This document shows, piece after piece, positions 63,937 through 64,000 of a stretch of DNA of 64,000 nt. The position numbers and the translations under genes were made by a program. The DNA comes from Cognatitamlana onchidii (GTDB lineage Bacteria > Bacteroidota > Bacteroidia > Flavobacteriales > Flavobacteriaceae): contig NZ_SRWZ01000001.1 in NCBI RefSeq assembly GCF_004804355.1, forward strand, positions 62,001-126,000, read 5' to 3'. The notes beneath the pieces were generated by a model. It saw only the letters and a program-made list of their open reading frames with translations. It made no database searches and was not told where the DNA came from. Position 1 is the first letter of the stretch. Every line of letters begins with the position of its first letter.

Positions 63937-64000
63937 TTAAAACCACGTGGGTTCATCTAATTTAATAATTTTCAATAAATTTGAACAAGGTTTATGCTTA
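63937..64000 (-). CDS. C-terminal end of a gene outside the window
   Basis: On the minus strand a frame enters at the right edge and stops at 63937, giving about 20 codons ending LDEPTWF. It lies directly beyond the bidirectional terminator, where a convergent gene is expected. Too short to identify. Confidence 0.45.
   Translation of the reverse strand, partial: KHKPCSNLLKIIKLDEPTWF

Overview
The window looks like chromosomal DNA from a member of the Flavobacteriaceae (Bacteroidota). It is AT-rich, and most promoters I can find have the Bacteroidota -7 box TAnnTTTG instead of an E. coli-type -10. Shine-Dalgarno sequences are nearly absent. The gene set fits: a T9SS-sorted secreted protein, many lipoproteins, M49 and M28 peptidases, a fused isobutyryl-CoA mutase, glutamine synthetases of types II and III, a YpdA-type bacillithiol reductase, and small families largely confined to Bacteroidota (DUF3078, DUF6090, DUF6268, DUF4197, DUF4252). 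I see no phage, insertion sequence, CRISPR, rRNA or tRNA. This is mostly core chromosome with a few accessory stretches.

Layout. 1-4.7 kb: a truncated TerB-like gene, DUF1456, sucC, lysA and a T9SS cargo protein. 5.0-14.2 kb: a plus-strand run of eight envelope genes (an ABM-like repeat protein, a double NTF2-like lipoprotein, two tandem SGNH-like proteins, an MBOAT acyltransferase, and a DUF1624 membrane protein between two exported amidohydrolases), faced by a convergent minus-strand group (DinB-like, TfoX-like, M28 peptidase). 16.7-25.4 kb: PPK2, a flavodoxin-like reductase, a five-gene minus-strand operon (ABC ATPase, permease, MscS channel, outer-membrane protein, sigma-54-type response regulator), then dnaJ and grpE. 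25.6-37.5 kb: YceI lipoprotein, TIGR01777 epimerase, mnmD, ilvE, a MazG-like pyrophosphohydrolase, M49 peptidase, SRPBCC/GyrI protein, crcB, DUF6090 and two small lipoproteins. 38.0-40.8 kb: a putative leader-peptide attenuator ahead of MFS transporter, YpdA and VOC genes. 41.0-51.6 kb: Lrp/AsnC regulator, fused isobutyryl-CoA mutase, purU, DUF4197, three very small genes, a BtuF-like protein, pyrF and prfA. 51.7-61.3 kb: B12-dependent nrdJ, DUF3078, purM, glnN (GSIII), divergent glnA (GSII) and a Ca/Na antiporter. 61.5-64 kb: a small lipoprotein, a tiny membrane ORF, and an SPFH/Band 7 gene broken by two frame changes.

How the genes may work together. Nucleotide and nitrogen metabolism recurs on the right (purU, purM, pyrF, nrdJ, two glutamine synthetases). 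Two cobalamin enzymes (IcmF, NrdJ) share the region with a BtuF-like metal-receptor protein. The 5-14 kb block looks like an envelope acyl-transfer and amide-hydrolysis module of unknown substrate. The strongest candidates for undescribed biology are the leader ORF with competing hairpins at 38.0-38.2 kb, a possible short RNA or attenuator between dnaJ and the ABC operon, a sigma-54-like promoter in front of grpE-dnaJ, and the doubly frameshifted SPFH gene. All calls come from reading the sequence and family recall; no search or alignment was run.
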